Of a stretch of DNA of 55,657 bases, positions 7,581 through 17,529 are shown one piece after another. Origin of the DNA: an uncultured Fidelibacterota bacterium (GTDB lineage Bacteria; Fidelibacterota; Marinisomatia; Marinisomatales; UBA1611); contig CACKSF010000004.1 in the NCBI GenBank assembly GCA_902602795.1, positions 1 through 55,657 on the forward strand, given 5' to 3'. Below the pieces are notes generated by a model that saw only the letters and a list, made by a program, of their open reading frames with translations, had not been told where the DNA came from and made no database searches. Within the stretch, counting starts at the first letter, position 1; every line of letters begins with the position of its first letter. The translations under genes were made by a program, and so were the position numbers.

Positions 7581-8744
7581 TTATTTAAGGTATATCATCT
7601 TTTGTGTTTTTATTCTTCCCTCTAAAATTATTTTATAAAAGTATATGCCTGAAGCCATGTTTGTTCCTTGGTCATCCATCCCATCCCATTTTATAAAATA
7701 TTCGCCTAATTGATGGTATTTATTAATTATCGACCTTACATCTTGCCCTATAGAATTTATTATTACAATTTTTACCTGACCTGATTTAAAAAGCTCATAT
7801 TTTATGTTAGTTAATGAATTAAACGGGTTTGGAAAATTTTGATAAAGGTTGAAATATACAGGTTCAAATATTTTTTCATTTACATTTAATGCTGTAATTT
7901 GCTGAAGTGCTCCAACAGTGACAAGACTGTCATAATAATTGTTACCTGGCTCCCATAATTGAATGTTTAATTCACTAAAATTAATCATACCTATGATAAA
8001 AGATGTTGATAAGTTTAAAACTACATCCTCTATATCTTCATCGGAAAAAATATAGTTTTGCTGTCCACAAAGTAACGAACAGAGAATGTTAGTGGGAAGC
8101 TCAAAATCGCAATGATCTGCCTCAGTTATTATGACTGCATTTCCTTGAACCGCATCTTGAAAAACATTTACTCCATTATTACTTGCATTACAAGCGCTAG
8201 ACTCGCCAAACATGCCCCATACTGGGACCATCATATTTGAAACTGCGGATAGTGCATAATATTGATTATCCGTTCCAGGATATAGAGCATCAACAAGATC
8301 TAGTCCCAATACTGCAATCGCATTAGAATTTTGGCTAGCAGCTAAAACAGATCGCATACCGCCAGAAGAATGCCCAACGTAAATTATTGGTAGCCCTTGA
8401 CCAATTTGATCAGCAACAATATTAATATCGAATGCATCCAATATCGGATTATTATCAAGTATTGATGAATGTAATAAGTTTATAGTAATAGTTTTAATTC
8501 CCCAACTAGAAAAATGCTCAGCAAATCCAGCCATAACACTTCGGTCTCTCGAGAATCCATGCGCTAATAAAACAACAACCTCTGATTCATGGTTAACTGG
8601 ATAGTAAAGAGAGTACTCCATTTGGGAACTATCAGAAACAGTAATTGTATATGATGCTGAACTCACCTCAAAAGGACCCAGATTTGAATACTGCCCAAGT
8701 AAAAGGTTTGATGAAATCGAAAAAATAAAAAATATTTTATACAT
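7581..8744 (-). CDS. Secreted alpha/beta hydrolase with type IX sorting tail
   Basis: A signal peptide (residues 1-17, ending LLLG-Q) is followed by a chlorophyllase/PET-hydrolase-like alpha/beta hydrolase domain. It has an oxyanion loop LLAHGFSRDRS (59-69), nucleophile S126 in the elbow GHSSGG, a likely acid around D149 and His in EADHCDF. The C-terminal about 95 residues are a FlgD-like tail (NFPNPFN ... SGIYFYKI ... MIYLK), which directs export through the type IX system and surface attachment or release. It probably hydrolyses an ester of a polymer or lipid. The substrate is unknown. Single gene, divergent from the peptidase at 8843. Confidence 0.85.
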   Translation of the reverse strand: MYKIFFIFSISSNLLLGQYSNLGPFEVSSASYTITVSDSSQMEYSLYYPVNHESEVVVLLAHGFSRDRSVMAGFAEHFSSWGIKTITINLLHSSILDNNPILDAFDINIVADQIGQGLPIIYVGHSSGGMRSVLAASQNSNAIAVLGLDLVDALYPGTDNQYYALSAVSNMMVPVWGMFGESSACNASNNGVNVFQDAVQGNAVIITEADHCDFELPTNILCSLLCGQQNYIFSDEDIEDVVLNLSTSFIIGMINFSELNIQLWEPGNNYYDSLVTVGALQQITALNVNEKIFEPVYFNLYQNFPNPFNSLTNIKYELFKSGQVKIVIINSIGQDVRSIINKYHQLGEYFIKWDGMDDQGTNMASGIYFYKIILEGRIKTQKMIYLK

Positions 8745-8842
8745 ATTTTAAAGCATTAACATAATAATTAATTTATTCTTACTAATTATATTAAAATAAC
8801 AAACAAACTTTTATATATCACGTCTAAAATAAAAAACATATA

Positions 8843-10099
8843 ATGGAATTTAATCGTTATAAATATTCATCCATGGTTATCACGGATTACAATTTCACAG
8901 TTCCCCTTGACCATAATCAAAAAGAAGGAAACGAAATTTCTATTTTTGCAAGGGAAATTCTAAATGGAAAATATAAAGAAAAATCTCTTCCCTATCTTGT
9001 TTTTTTCCAAGGTGGCCCTGGTTATGAGTCCCCAAGGCCACTAACAAATTCTGGCTGGATTCAAAGAGCTAGTGAAGATTATAAGGTTTTATTAATCGAC
9101 CAGCGAGGAACTGGGCTAAGCACCCCCATAGATTCAAATACCATGAAGGATCTGAGTGATCAAGAGTTAGCCGATTATTTAACATTTTTTAGAGCAGATA
9201 ATATTGTAAAAGATGCTGAACATATTAAAAAGCAACTTGTTGGAGAAAATAAATGGTCGGTACTTGGTCAAAGCTTTGGTGGATTTTGTGCAATGCACTA
9301 TGTTTCATTTTTCCCAGACAGTCTTGAAAAAGTATTTATTACAGGTGGCCTTCCCCCTTTAGATGCCCACCCTGATGAAATTTACAGATCAACATTTAAA
9401 AGGGTCATCGAAAAAAATAAGCTGTTTTTTAAAATATTTCCTAAAGCAAAAAAGATTGTGAACAGAATAGCCAAATATTTGAAGGAAAACCAAGTTGTTC
9501 TTCCTAATGGAGATATCCTATCAATAAAAAGATTTCAACAATTAGGGATAAATCTTGGTTTTAGTGATGGTGCGGCCTCTTTAAATTTTTTATTTGAAAG
9601 AGCATTCGTCAACAACCACATATCTTATCAATTTCTAAAAAATATTTTTACAATGCAAACTTTTGATACAAATCCAATTTTTACGATTCTTCATGAGGCA
9701 TGTTATGCTCAAGGATTTTCTACAAATTGGTCTGCACAGCGTATTCTTCAGGAGTATCCAGTTTTTTCAGACAGCACAGATAACTTATATTTAACCGGAG
9801 AAATGTTATTCCCATGGATGCTTGATCATTATCAATCTCTTAAACCTTTTAAAAATGCAGCAAATATATTGGCTAAAAAAAGTGATTGGCCTATACTATA
9901 TAATGCTAAGACACTTAGTAAAAATCAAATTCCTATAAAAGCAGCAGTTTATACTAATGACATGTATGTTGATAGAGATTTTTCTGTCGATCTAGCAAAA
10001 AATGTACCGAATACTCAAGTGTGGGAAACTGATATCTATGAACATAATGCTTTAAGAAGTGATGGAAGGAGAATCCTTGATACTCTTTTTAATTTATAA
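8843..10099 (+). CDS. pip: Proline iminopeptidase (peptidase family S33)
   Basis: Removes N-terminal proline from peptides in the cytoplasm. It has no signal peptide. The alpha/beta hydrolase core shows FFQGGPGYESPRP (54-66), the strongly conserved LIDQRGTGLSTP (84-95) and nucleophile S144 in GQSFGG. Likely acid and base are D in MYVDRDFS and H in DIYEHNALR near the C-terminus. At 418 aa it matches the long Aeromonas/Xanthomonas type, with a large cap domain between. It is divergent from the secreted hydrolase on its left. Confidence 0.88.
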   Translation: MEFNRYKYSSMVITDYNFTVPLDHNQKEGNEISIFAREILNGKYKEKSLPYLVFFQGGPGYESPRPLTNSGWIQRASEDYKVLLIDQRGTGLSTPIDSNTMKDLSDQELADYLTFFRADNIVKDAEHIKKQLVGENKWSVLGQSFGGFCAMHYVSFFPDSLEKVFITGGLPPLDAHPDEIYRSTFKRVIEKNKLFFKIFPKAKKIVNRIAKYLKENQVVLPNGDILSIKRFQQLGINLGFSDGAASLNFLFERAFVNNHISYQFLKNIFTMQTFDTNPIFTILHEACYAQGFSTNWSAQRILQEYPVFSDSTDNLYLTGEMLFPWMLDHYQSLKPFKNAANILAKKSDWPILYNAKTLSKNQIPIKAAVYTNDMYVDRDFSVDLAKNVPNTQVWETDIYEHNALRSDGRRILDTLFNL

Positions 10100-10129
10100 T
10101 TCTATATTTTTTAAATACTGTTTATAAAG

Positions 10130-10273
10130 ATGCGAAAATTATTTAAATGGACAATATACCTAATGATATTTTTCATACTTTCTATAATAATATATTTTTA
10201 CTTATGGTGGAGTTTTGAACCACCAGAAAATAATTTATTCGCAAAAGCTTCTCCTACCTACTCAAAGATGTAA
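10130..10273 (+). CDS. Small single-helix membrane protein
   Basis: A 47-residue frame starts 30 bases after the peptidase stop (ATG 10130-10132, TAA 10271-10273). It has a basic N-terminus MRKLFKW, one long hydrophobic helix (residues 8-27) and a periplasmic-type tail WWSFEPPENN. This layout is that of a bitopic small protein, or of a truncated N-terminus of a periplasmic protein. It is probably co-transcribed with the peptidase. There is no clear ribosome site, so confidence is modest. Confidence 0.35.
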   Translation: MRKLFKWTIYLMIFFILSIIIYFYLWWSFEPPENNLFAKASPTYSKM

Positions 10274-10655
10274 TCACTTTTTATATTATTACTCTTTTTC
10301 ACCTCATACCTCCTGAATAGCATTTTATCTTTATCATCAAATATTTTTTTCCAATTCTGCTTCAAATAAATAAGAATTTTTTACCCCTCCATCTTTGCCT
10401 TTAAATATAAGTTGATGATTTGGGTTTATATTTTTTTATTTTTTCCAACTTATCTAGAGAACTTCTTTGAAATAATTTTGTTCTCAAGGTGTACTATACT
10501 TTTATTAAAAGAATTATGATAATCCTTTTTTTCATTTTAAATCACTTAAATGGCCTAAATGGTCAGCTAAAATCAATTTAATTGAATAAAATATATTAAA
10601 ACAAATTTGGTCAAGCGATTTATGATGGCTAAAAAAGAGTTAATAATAAATATGC
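10274..10655. other. Intergenic region with possible gene remnants
   Basis: About 380 bases with no intact frame of useful length. On the minus strand a short open stretch reads NPNHQLIFKGKDGG and then stops. It may be a decayed gene, but I cannot name a family. No RNA gene or clear repeat is seen. Confidence 0.3.
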
Positions 10656-11846
10656 CTATTGTGCATCATTTATAAAACAACTATTAAAATCACCTTTTCC
10701 TTTTAAACTTACTAGGTTATAATTCGTAGTTTTTATCGATGAGGGCAGCAATTCTCTAGTATGATCAGAAATATGAATTTTCATTTCTTTTCCACTACTT
10801 TCTAATCGAGATGCTATATTGACCGTATCACCCCAGATATCAAAGCTACTACTAGTTTTTCCAGCAATGATAGGACCTGAATGGGCACCAATTCTTACAT
10901 ACCATAAATCTTTTCCAATTGCACTTTGTTGGTAATTAACACCCTTTACAAAGTTAATAATTTCTTTAGCTGCTAAAACAACTCGTTCAGCATGATTAGA
11001 GTTTAAATCTGGAATACCTCCAACTGCCATATATGCATCGCCAATAGTTTTCACCTTTTTGAGTGAAAACCGCTCAATAATCTTATCAAAACCAGTAAAA
11101 AACATATCAAGAATTTCTATTAATTCTCCAGGCTGTAATTTTTCGGTTTTATTTGTAAATCCTGAAAAATCACAAAAGAGAACAGACGCAGAAGAATAAT
11201 ATTCTCCATTTATTTTTTCGATTGAGGCTTTTTCTGTTGAAGTTTCCACTTCGTAGTCTTCTTTAGTACTTTCATATAAGTCTATAAACTGATCAGCTAA
11301 CATCCTAAGTCCCTCCAACTTGGAATGATTTAATGTCTTTGGTTTTGAATTAAAAACACAAAATGATCCTAATGTGAACCCATTTGAAGTAATAATTGGA
11401 CTACCAGCATAAAATTTTGGGAAGGTTTTATTTAACAAGCTGTTATTTAATTCAAAAACATGTTTGGTTCTGTGATCCTTAGTCAAATCATCAATCATAA
11501 GAGGCTTTGAATCATTATTGAGCACATGAGCGCAAACGGAAAGCTCTCTGGGTATTTCTTTCATAGCCATATTTTCGATTGGACTCATACCAAAGTTAAC
11601 TTTACAATGTTGAGATTTTTCACTTACTATATTAATAGCTGCTTTATCGCAATCTGTTAATGTCGCTGCCAATTTTGGAAAGCTTGAGAATCTTTTACTT
11701 GATTCTATATTATCTTCAAGTATCCTAAGTTTTTTTATATCTTCTATTCTAGCCTTCTCATCCAGAGGAGCTTCAGCAGGCTTATGTCCTATTTTTAAAA
11801 CCTTATTAACTATATGCTTGGTAAATGCTTTTTGTAGATAATTCAA
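10656..11846 (-). CDS. Adenylate cyclase class III with N-terminal GAF domain
   Basis: Predicted cytoplasmic signalling enzyme making cyclic AMP. Residues about 45-190 form a GAF sensor of the oxidised/photosensor-like type (CAHVLNN, MIDDLTKD, FYAGSPI, GSFCVFN). Residues about 215-396 are the cyclase domain. Metal-binding D226 (CDFSGFT) and D270 are present, as are adenine-selecting K266 (VKTIGD) and D336 (DIWGD) and transition-state N343 and R347 (TVNIASRLES). All catalytic positions are intact, so it should be active as a homodimer. The GAF ligand is unknown. It is a separate transcription unit. Confidence 0.88.
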   Translation of the reverse strand: MNYLQKAFTKHIVNKVLKIGHKPAEAPLDEKARIEDIKKLRILEDNIESSKRFSSFPKLAATLTDCDKAAINIVSEKSQHCKVNFGMSPIENMAMKEIPRELSVCAHVLNNDSKPLMIDDLTKDHRTKHVFELNNSLLNKTFPKFYAGSPIITSNGFTLGSFCVFNSKPKTLNHSKLEGLRMLADQFIDLYESTKEDYEVETSTEKASIEKINGEYYSSASVLFCDFSGFTNKTEKLQPGELIEILDMFFTGFDKIIERFSLKKVKTIGDAYMAVGGIPDLNSNHAERVVLAAKEIINFVKGVNYQQSAIGKDLWYVRIGAHSGPIIAGKTSSSFDIWGDTVNIASRLESSGKEMKIHISDHTRELLPSSIKTTNYNLVSLKGKGDFNSCFINDAQ

Positions 11847-11936
11847 TATTTATGCCTATTTTAGTATTTTTTCTAACAAAATCTAATCGTTTAAGATCAG
11901 ACAACATAAAATAATCTTTGATTTAAAAAAATAGCA

Positions 11937-12653
11937 TTAATCCACATTTTCTAATGGCCAGGCTTCTACTTCAACTCCATCCGAAATATGGCAAAACGCA
12001 GGATTATCTAGTTGTTTAATACCTAAATGATATGATTTCAAAAACTCATTCTTGATTATTCTTGGTGTCGCCTTTTTAATCATCCACTTATCATGGTGAA
12101 TACGACCTATTTTAATTTGATTACCTGATGCAGTAAATAAATAATACCTTTCGAAAAAAAACTCCTCTAACGATTTTTTTTTAGCATATCGGAATTGTCC
12201 ATGTCCTTCACAAGATCCTTTTAGTTCATATCCCTTATATAAGCGATTGGAACTCCATGAAAATGAACTGCTTTTCTCAATTACATATCCTCTTGAATAC
12301 CGGTACGGTAAATGAAAAAAATTTGAAGCGTAAATTCGCGTAATTATACTTTGAGCATCTAATGTAATGAAAAACACTCCCCGAATATTACCTTTCCTTA
12401 CATAAGTCCTAATGTTAAACTCTGGAAAATTAGATATAAATGGAACACTAAGTCCCCATCTGGGTCGAACATTCTTCATCATAAATGGAATTACACCGAT
12501 ATACGCGACGTTATCATACAAATCTAAAGTCAAATCTTTAGGGATATGTTTATTTATGATCTCTTTTTCCACTCTCCAGTGCATAAAGCTTAGTTTTTCC
12601 CATTTTTGAAGCAAAATAGGATTAGTTTTAGGAGGCTGTTTTATTTTTAACAA
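11937..12653 (-). CDS. DUF2071 (YqjF-like) family protein
   Basis: 238 residues matching the DUF2071 family of acetoacetate-decarboxylase-like beta-barrel proteins. The hallmarks are in order: LSFMHWRVEKEIINKHIPKDL at the start, DNVAYIGVIPFMMKNVRP, FPEFNIRTYV, and GVFFITLDAQS. The biochemical role of the family is not established. No signal peptide is seen, so it is cytoplasmic. It sits between the RNase R gene (49 bases downstream) and the GAF cyclase, all on the same strand. Confidence 0.8.
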   Translation of the reverse strand: MLKIKQPPKTNPILLQKWEKLSFMHWRVEKEIINKHIPKDLTLDLYDNVAYIGVIPFMMKNVRPRWGLSVPFISNFPEFNIRTYVRKGNIRGVFFITLDAQSIITRIYASNFFHLPYRYSRGYVIEKSSSFSWSSNRLYKGYELKGSCEGHGQFRYAKKKSLEEFFFERYYLFTASGNQIKIGRIHHDKWMIKKATPRIIKNEFLKSYHLGIKQLDNPAFCHISDGVEVEAWPLENVD

Positions 12654-12702
12654 AGAACTACTGAGGAAGATTTTTTTTAAAAACTTGAAAAATAATCATA
12701 AT

Positions 12703-14598
12703 CTAGCTATCAAATTTAAAATATGCCATCTGAGATATAAAATCAATAGAAGCAACTTTGAGACGTACCTCATCGCCTACTCTAAATTCTTCAAGACCAA
12801 TCTTATTACGCATAAAAAACATATTTTTATGAAATTCATAAGAGCCTCGAGGAATATCTTGCTTCAATATAATACCATCTACACCTGAATATTTTTCATT
12901 AACAAGTATTCGAGATCTTTGAATCTTTGTTATATATCCACCTAATGGATCGTTCTTCTTATAATCTAATAATTTAAGCCCCTTAAGATTTTTATAGTCT
13001 CTTTCAGCATTTTGAGACCTTAATTCTCCATTGTTACATTTATAAATAATACTAAAAATATTTTTATTGCTGGTAAACTTGCCCTTAATCATCCTATGTG
13101 CTACGATATCAGAATATCTTCGAATGGGACTTGTGAAATGAGTGTAAGATTCTAAACCCAGTCCGTAATGTCCTAATGGTTTAGTGGAATAATTTGCTTT
13201 TTGCATTTTTCTGACAATAATTCTGCTTAGAGTTTTTCTTTGGCTAGGACTACTTTGACTAAGGAAATTATTTATATCACGTGCTTTTAGATGCGGCTGT
13301 CTATCGATCGGATTATTTGTTGTGTACTTAATTAATTCTTTGATAAAATTTTCATTCTTCATTGATACACTTTCATGGTTTCTGTATATACCAAAATGAT
13401 TGAGATTAGTTTGACCTACTTCAATCTGTTTTGAAGCAAGAGTATTAGCAAGTAACATACTTTCTTCAATCATTTCATGCGATTGGAGTCTCTCTACTTC
13501 ATAGCTATCAATTGGTTTTCCATTTTTGTCGAGAACAAAATCTTGTTCAAAAAGATCTAAATTAAATCCATCATTGGACAATCTGTTTTTTCTAAGCTTG
13601 TCGGTTAAAGACTTAAGAAGTTTAATGTCTTTATAAATGCCCTTAGTGCTTTTATTGCCAGAAATAATCGTTTCTACCTCCTTGTAATGAAATTTTCTGT
13701 CACTCATTATAGTGCTTTCAAAAAAATCAAAACTTTTTATAAGACATTGATTATCCAAAACTATTTTGACAGTTAATGCCAATCTTTTTTTACCAGGCAC
13801 AAGCGAACAAATATTTGTTGATAAATTTTCAGGAAGCATGTGCACTGTTTTTTCACGAAAATAATAACTATTTCCTCTCTCGCAGGCACTATGATCAATT
13901 TTTGAATTTTCTTTAACATAAATTGAAACATCTGCAATGTGAATATATAGTTCTGTATTTGCATTTTTTTTAATGACTGAAATAGCATCATCAAAATCTT
14001 TCGCATCTTCAGGATCGATTGTGAAAGTCCTTATTTGAGAAAGATCTTTCCTTTTGATCAAATTATTTTCTAAAATACTTTTGTATTTTATTTGATCAAC
14101 TTTAGAAGTATGATATTCATTGAAATTCTGTATTCCATACCTACGAGAAATCCAAATATAATCAGAATCAAGATCATCTGATCTGGCTATCAAGCTTATA
14201 ACTTTTGCATATGCTGATTTATGACCTTCCCTCCAATTAATGATCTGAATTTTAACAATATCGCCTGTGTTGGTATTCATATTTAAATTTTTTAAAATAA
14301 TTTTTTTGGACTGAAAAGGGTAAATACAAGCAAAAACTTGCTTTTTGTGTTTGTTTATTTTTGCAGTAAAAAACTTATTTTTTCGCTTTATAATTTTTGC
14401 TATATGACACCTAAGAAAAGATCCATACCTTGAGGTATTAATAAAGATTCTTACTCTATCTCCATTCATTGCGCCTTTTAAAAAATTCTGTTTTATGAAA
14501 AATTTTTCATTTGTTAGCTCATTATATACAAAACCGTCTCCATTTTTTAAAATTTTCAAATTACCATCAAAACTATCTTGTTTCCTTGAATATCTCAT
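12703..14598 (-). CDS. rnr: Ribonuclease R (RNase II family)
   Basis: Processive 3'-5' exoribonuclease that degrades structured RNA. The order is an N-terminal OB/cold-shock domain (FDGNLKILKNGDGFVYNE), a second OB, the RNB catalytic domain with the metal-binding series in IDPEDAKDFDDAIS, HFTSPIRRYSDIVAHR near its end, and a short S1 domain (VDGIILKQ ... FRVGDEVRLKV). The chosen ATG at 14598 overlaps the stop of the upstream glycosylase as ATGA, indicating translational coupling. An in-frame ATG at 14625 is possible. The N-terminal helix-turn-helix and the basic C-terminal tail of the E. coli enzyme are absent. Confidence 0.9.
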   Translation of the reverse strand: MRYSRKQDSFDGNLKILKNGDGFVYNELTNEKFFIKQNFLKGAMNGDRVRIFINTSRYGSFLRCHIAKIIKRKNKFFTAKINKHKKQVFACIYPFQSKKIILKNLNMNTNTGDIVKIQIINWREGHKSAYAKVISLIARSDDLDSDYIWISRRYGIQNFNEYHTSKVDQIKYKSILENNLIKRKDLSQIRTFTIDPEDAKDFDDAISVIKKNANTELYIHIADVSIYVKENSKIDHSACERGNSYYFREKTVHMLPENLSTNICSLVPGKKRLALTVKIVLDNQCLIKSFDFFESTIMSDRKFHYKEVETIISGNKSTKGIYKDIKLLKSLTDKLRKNRLSNDGFNLDLFEQDFVLDKNGKPIDSYEVERLQSHEMIEESMLLANTLASKQIEVGQTNLNHFGIYRNHESVSMKNENFIKELIKYTTNNPIDRQPHLKARDINNFLSQSSPSQRKTLSRIIVRKMQKANYSTKPLGHYGLGLESYTHFTSPIRRYSDIVAHRMIKGKFTSNKNIFSIIYKCNNGELRSQNAERDYKNLKGLKLLDYKKNDPLGGYITKIQRSRILVNEKYSGVDGIILKQDIPRGSYEFHKNMFFMRNKIGLEEFRVGDEVRLKVASIDFISQMAYFKFDS

Positions 14599-15416
14599 TC
14601 TTTCAAACTTTGACAACAAGGACATAAAAAAATTCTTCTTGCTGATACAATTTGTTTTAAAATTAAGTTCCCACAGATAAAGCAAGGTAATCCTTCTCTG
14701 GAGAAAACCATATGTCTTACTCTTCTAAAGTTTTCTTTATTTCCAAACTCTTTTTCAAAATAATTTAAATCAATCGTTTTTCCTTTTTGTAGATATGCTC
14801 TAACGCTTACCTCTTTAATATGTTTAGCTAATTCAATTAGCTGATGCTGACTTAAGTTTGATACTTTTTGCGTATGAATCAATGAAGCAAAAAAAAGAAT
14901 TTCACTTCTCAGGTAATTTCCTAATCCTGAAATAACAGATTGATCTAATAATACAGAGCTGAGAGATCTATTGAATGCTTTACCTTTTAACGTTTGAATA
15001 ATGCAATCAATAGAAGTAGTCTCCTCAAGGACATCAGGCCCTATTTTCTTTATGTAAGGATGCTTAGATTCATCCTTAGTTAAAAATAATTTTATATCTG
15101 TAGCAGACCAAAGCCTAACAGCTATTGATTTCGTTAAGAACTCAATTCTTAGCTGCCTATTACTCCTTATGATAGTTTTTGGCCTATTGAATGTCCATTT
15201 GCCATATAGTTGATTGTGAGAAATGATGCTAAGTCCATTGCCCAATCTGATCACTACTGCTTTTCCAATCGACAATACATCTATAATAGATATTTTTTCT
15301 AAGTGGTTGAGTTCTAGTACTGATTCATGTTGAAATTTGAACTTCAAGATTTCTTTACCTATCAAGGCTTTATGAATTCTGTCAGCCATTCTATGAGTTT
15401 CTGGACCTTCTGGCAT
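14595..15416 (-). CDS. nei: Fpg/Nei-family DNA glycosylase (endonuclease VIII-like)
   Basis: Base-excision repair enzyme that removes oxidised bases and nicks the abasic site. The N-terminus MPEGPETHRMAD supplies the catalytic Pro2 and Glu3. The MPEGPE form points to Nei and not Fpg (MPELPEVE). The helix-two-turn-helix part reads QSVISGLGNYLRSEILF, and the C-terminal four-Cys zinc finger is CFICGN ... CPCCQ. At 273 aa it is normal in size. Its last codons overlap the RNase R start by four bases, so the two form an operon. Confidence 0.9.
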   Translation of the reverse strand: MPEGPETHRMADRIHKALIGKEILKFKFQHESVLELNHLEKISIIDVLSIGKAVVIRLGNGLSIISHNQLYGKWTFNRPKTIIRSNRQLRIEFLTKSIAVRLWSATDIKLFLTKDESKHPYIKKIGPDVLEETTSIDCIIQTLKGKAFNRSLSSVLLDQSVISGLGNYLRSEILFFASLIHTQKVSNLSQHQLIELAKHIKEVSVRAYLQKGKTIDLNYFEKEFGNKENFRRVRHMVFSREGLPCFICGNLILKQIVSARRIFLCPCCQSLKE

Positions 15417-15584
15417 TAATTTTTTATAGACTATAGATATTTATGATTAAAATTACTTTACTAAAAAATACCGTTAAAAATCAAAACAGTATTCATGTGG
15501 TCTAATTATAAAGTATAAATATTTTATACAATTAAAATGTTTTTAGAAGGATATAATTTTAAGATACTTTATCTTAAATGTCGA

Positions 15585-16274
15585 CTACCAATCAAAAGAA
15601 TATGATAACCCAAGTACATTTGTTTTATCTTGTTTCATCTTACTTAAACCCTCAATTTTTTGCGTGTAGAAAATTTTAGTTTCTCTTTTCTTTCCTAAAT
15701 TGATTCTAGCTCCGAAAGAAAATCTATATTCTTCGAAATCAAATTGACGGTAGTAAACAAAATGAAGAATTTCTTGAGAAAAATAAATTTTAAATTTCTT
15801 ATTTATTTTGGATTCAATAGTTAGCTTATTTCTAATTAAGGGATCAAAAATCTTATCATTTTGGTAAGTCCTTTGAAGTTTTGTTCTGCACCTAAAATTA
15901 ATTTTTTTCAAACTAAATTTGTATGATACTCCAAAACTAATTCTTTTTTTTGTTTTATTTTTAAAAACAGCATATCTAACTGGAATAGAAACCTTCATTA
16001 CCCTGGAGATATTATATGATATAGAACCTTCAGTAAATGTCTGTTTAAAAGAGGAAATATCGTCCTTTAATCTCAGTGATTGTTCAAAATCTAATTTAAA
16101 CGAATTTGGGAGTTTTTTTCCAAACCCTATACTGCTCCAAGATTCTGTGTCAGCATGAGCAAAGCTGTGCAACAAAGCTATAAAAAAAACACCTAAAAGA
16201 CTAAATTGCTTTATAATTTTAAAAATTTTTTTTTGATAATTTGGGAAGACATAAACATTCTCAATCATCATCAA
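15585..16274 (-). CDS. DUF2490 outer-membrane protein
   Basis: 229 residues. The signal peptide ends in HSFAHA-D. Amphipathic beta strands follow, starting with TESWSSIGFGKKLPNSFKLD and alternating aromatic and charged residues to the C-terminal SYSFDW. The ending in an aromatic residue fits insertion by the Bam machinery. The family has no assigned function. The start is one of three adjacent Met codons, and the gene overlaps the DUF4956 gene by 14 bases, so the pair is one operon. Confidence 0.8.
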   Translation of the reverse strand: MMMIENVYVFPNYQKKIFKIIKQFSLLGVFFIALLHSFAHADTESWSSIGFGKKLPNSFKLDFEQSLRLKDDISSFKQTFTEGSISYNISRVMKVSIPVRYAVFKNKTKKRISFGVSYKFSLKKINFRCRTKLQRTYQNDKIFDPLIRNKLTIESKINKKFKIYFSQEILHFVYYRQFDFEEYRFSFGARINLGKKRETKIFYTQKIEGLSKMKQDKTNVLGLSYSFDW

Positions 16275-16836
16275 AAAATATCTTAATATTTACTCTATCT
16301 AAAAAAACTCTGCCTATTTCAAAATGTTTAATAGAGAGTCCAGTTCTTTTCTCCAAATCAATTAGCAAGTTATCATGATTCTGAGGTTTAATGTTCTCTA
16401 GGATATCATACTCTATGGTTCTTCGGCCAAGGATCTTTTCCTTCCCATTAACTTCTAGTAAAAAAGTCAAAAAAATTATAACAAGGTTGGCAAAGAGTAA
16501 TTCTTGTTGTGAGACTTCGTTTATTCCAATAGCATTTATGACACCTAGTGTGATGACAATAAATAAGTAGGTCATTTCTTTGATTGGAATTGGATCAGTC
16601 CTATATCGTAGTATAGCAAAAACCGCAAATAGACCGAATGCAAAGCCAATATTTATGTCCATACTTCCAAGAATATAGGCAAAGAAAAATATAAGGGAAT
16701 TGAACATGAAATAGGTAAAAACAAATTCATTTCCGTCATGAAATCGCCTGTATATTTGAATTATTATAATATAAGCTACAGCAGTGCTAAAAGCATATTT
16801 TGTTAATAGGCTTGAAAATCCAATTGATAGTTCCAT
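16261..16836 (-). CDS. DUF4956 membrane protein
   Basis: 191 residues with about four membrane helices in the first 125 residues and a soluble C-terminal domain (DILENIKPQNHDNLLIDLEKRTGL). The FAVFAILRYRTDPIPIKEMTYLF segment is the family hallmark. Relatives are often encoded beside VTC-type polyphosphate polymerases. None is present here, so the partner on this strand is the DUF2490 barrel, overlapping by 14 bases. The function is unknown. The 250 bases upstream contain no gene and probably hold the promoter. Confidence 0.82.
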   Translation of the reverse strand: MELSIGFSSLLTKYAFSTAVAYIIIIQIYRRFHDGNEFVFTYFMFNSLIFFFAYILGSMDINIGFAFGLFAVFAILRYRTDPIPIKEMTYLFIVITLGVINAIGINEVSQQELLFANLVIIFLTFLLEVNGKEKILGRRTIEYDILENIKPQNHDNLLIDLEKRTGLSIKHFEIGRVFLDRVNIKIFFDDD

Positions 16837-17088
16837 GATTTTTAGTTTTCCAATAAGTTTAAAAATATCTAACGATAATCTAATTAAAACCTAACAATTA
16901 ATATTTAGTCTAACATGTTTTGATTTGTTTTTTTTTAATTTTACCCTCTACATATTTAATACACAGCATTGGCACTAAAACTAGTGATTTTAAATGCAAT
17001 TAATTATTACTTGGATCAATGCAGTATTTGCTAATTAGGAAAGAAGTTTTGTAAGGCTAAATTTAATAATTTTGCTCTAGGGAGCAGA

Positions 17089-17529
17089 TTAAGAGCATAA
17101 TTCTAGGAAATGTTGATCTACTAACTTTTCTACCTTTTTATAACATTGCGGAAGAGAAATGTTTCTAGAAACAAAAGGCTCATCAACTATATTCCAATAT
17201 TCCATAGTAAAATTTGTAAGATTTTTATTTTTTCTTACCATGGGTTGATGCTCGTTTTTATCTAAACATATTATTTTATCGAATTGTTTTAAGTTCAAAT
17301 CGTCTATATGTGTAGATAATTCATCCTTTCTCTTAGGAACGATGTTTAACAATTTTAAATGCTCTAAGGCTGGAGCATAAATTGTTCTAGTTTTATAACG
17401 TCCTACCATTAATCCTGCTGAAAAAGCTCGGCTAGGTAGGTTAAGATCATCAGCTAAATGATTGTAAACTTCTTCACTAAATCTGCTTCTAAAAATGTTA
17501 GCGGTACAAACAAAAAGAATCTTTTGCAA
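17089..17529 (-). CDS. Low-molecular-weight phosphatase family protein
   Basis: 146 residues of the LMW protein-tyrosine phosphatase / arsenate-reductase-like fold. The phosphate loop VCTANIFRSR gives nucleophile C8, R14 and S15, and the general acid is probably D116 in WNIVDEP. Arsenate-reductase-type extra cysteines are not obvious. The start is a TTG (17527-17529) directly after the TAA of the upstream 55-codon gene, so translation probably depends on coupling. The substrate (a tyrosine kinase, envelope enzyme or small molecule) cannot be read from sequence. Confidence 0.8.
   Translation of the reverse strand: MQKILFVCTANIFRSRFSEEVYNHLADDLNLPSRAFSAGLMVGRYKTRTIYAPALEHLKLLNIVPKRKDELSTHIDDLNLKQFDKIICLDKNEHQPMVRKNKNLTNFTMEYWNIVDEPFVSRNISLPQCYKKVEKLVDQHFLELCS

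Noticed and set aside
12685-12888. Plus-strand 67-residue frame opposite the RNase R end
   Set aside because: Lies entirely antisense to the conserved S1 region of a clear gene.
13773-14006. 77-residue minus-strand frame inside RNase R
   Set aside because: Overlaps the catalytic RNB region in another frame. A shadow.
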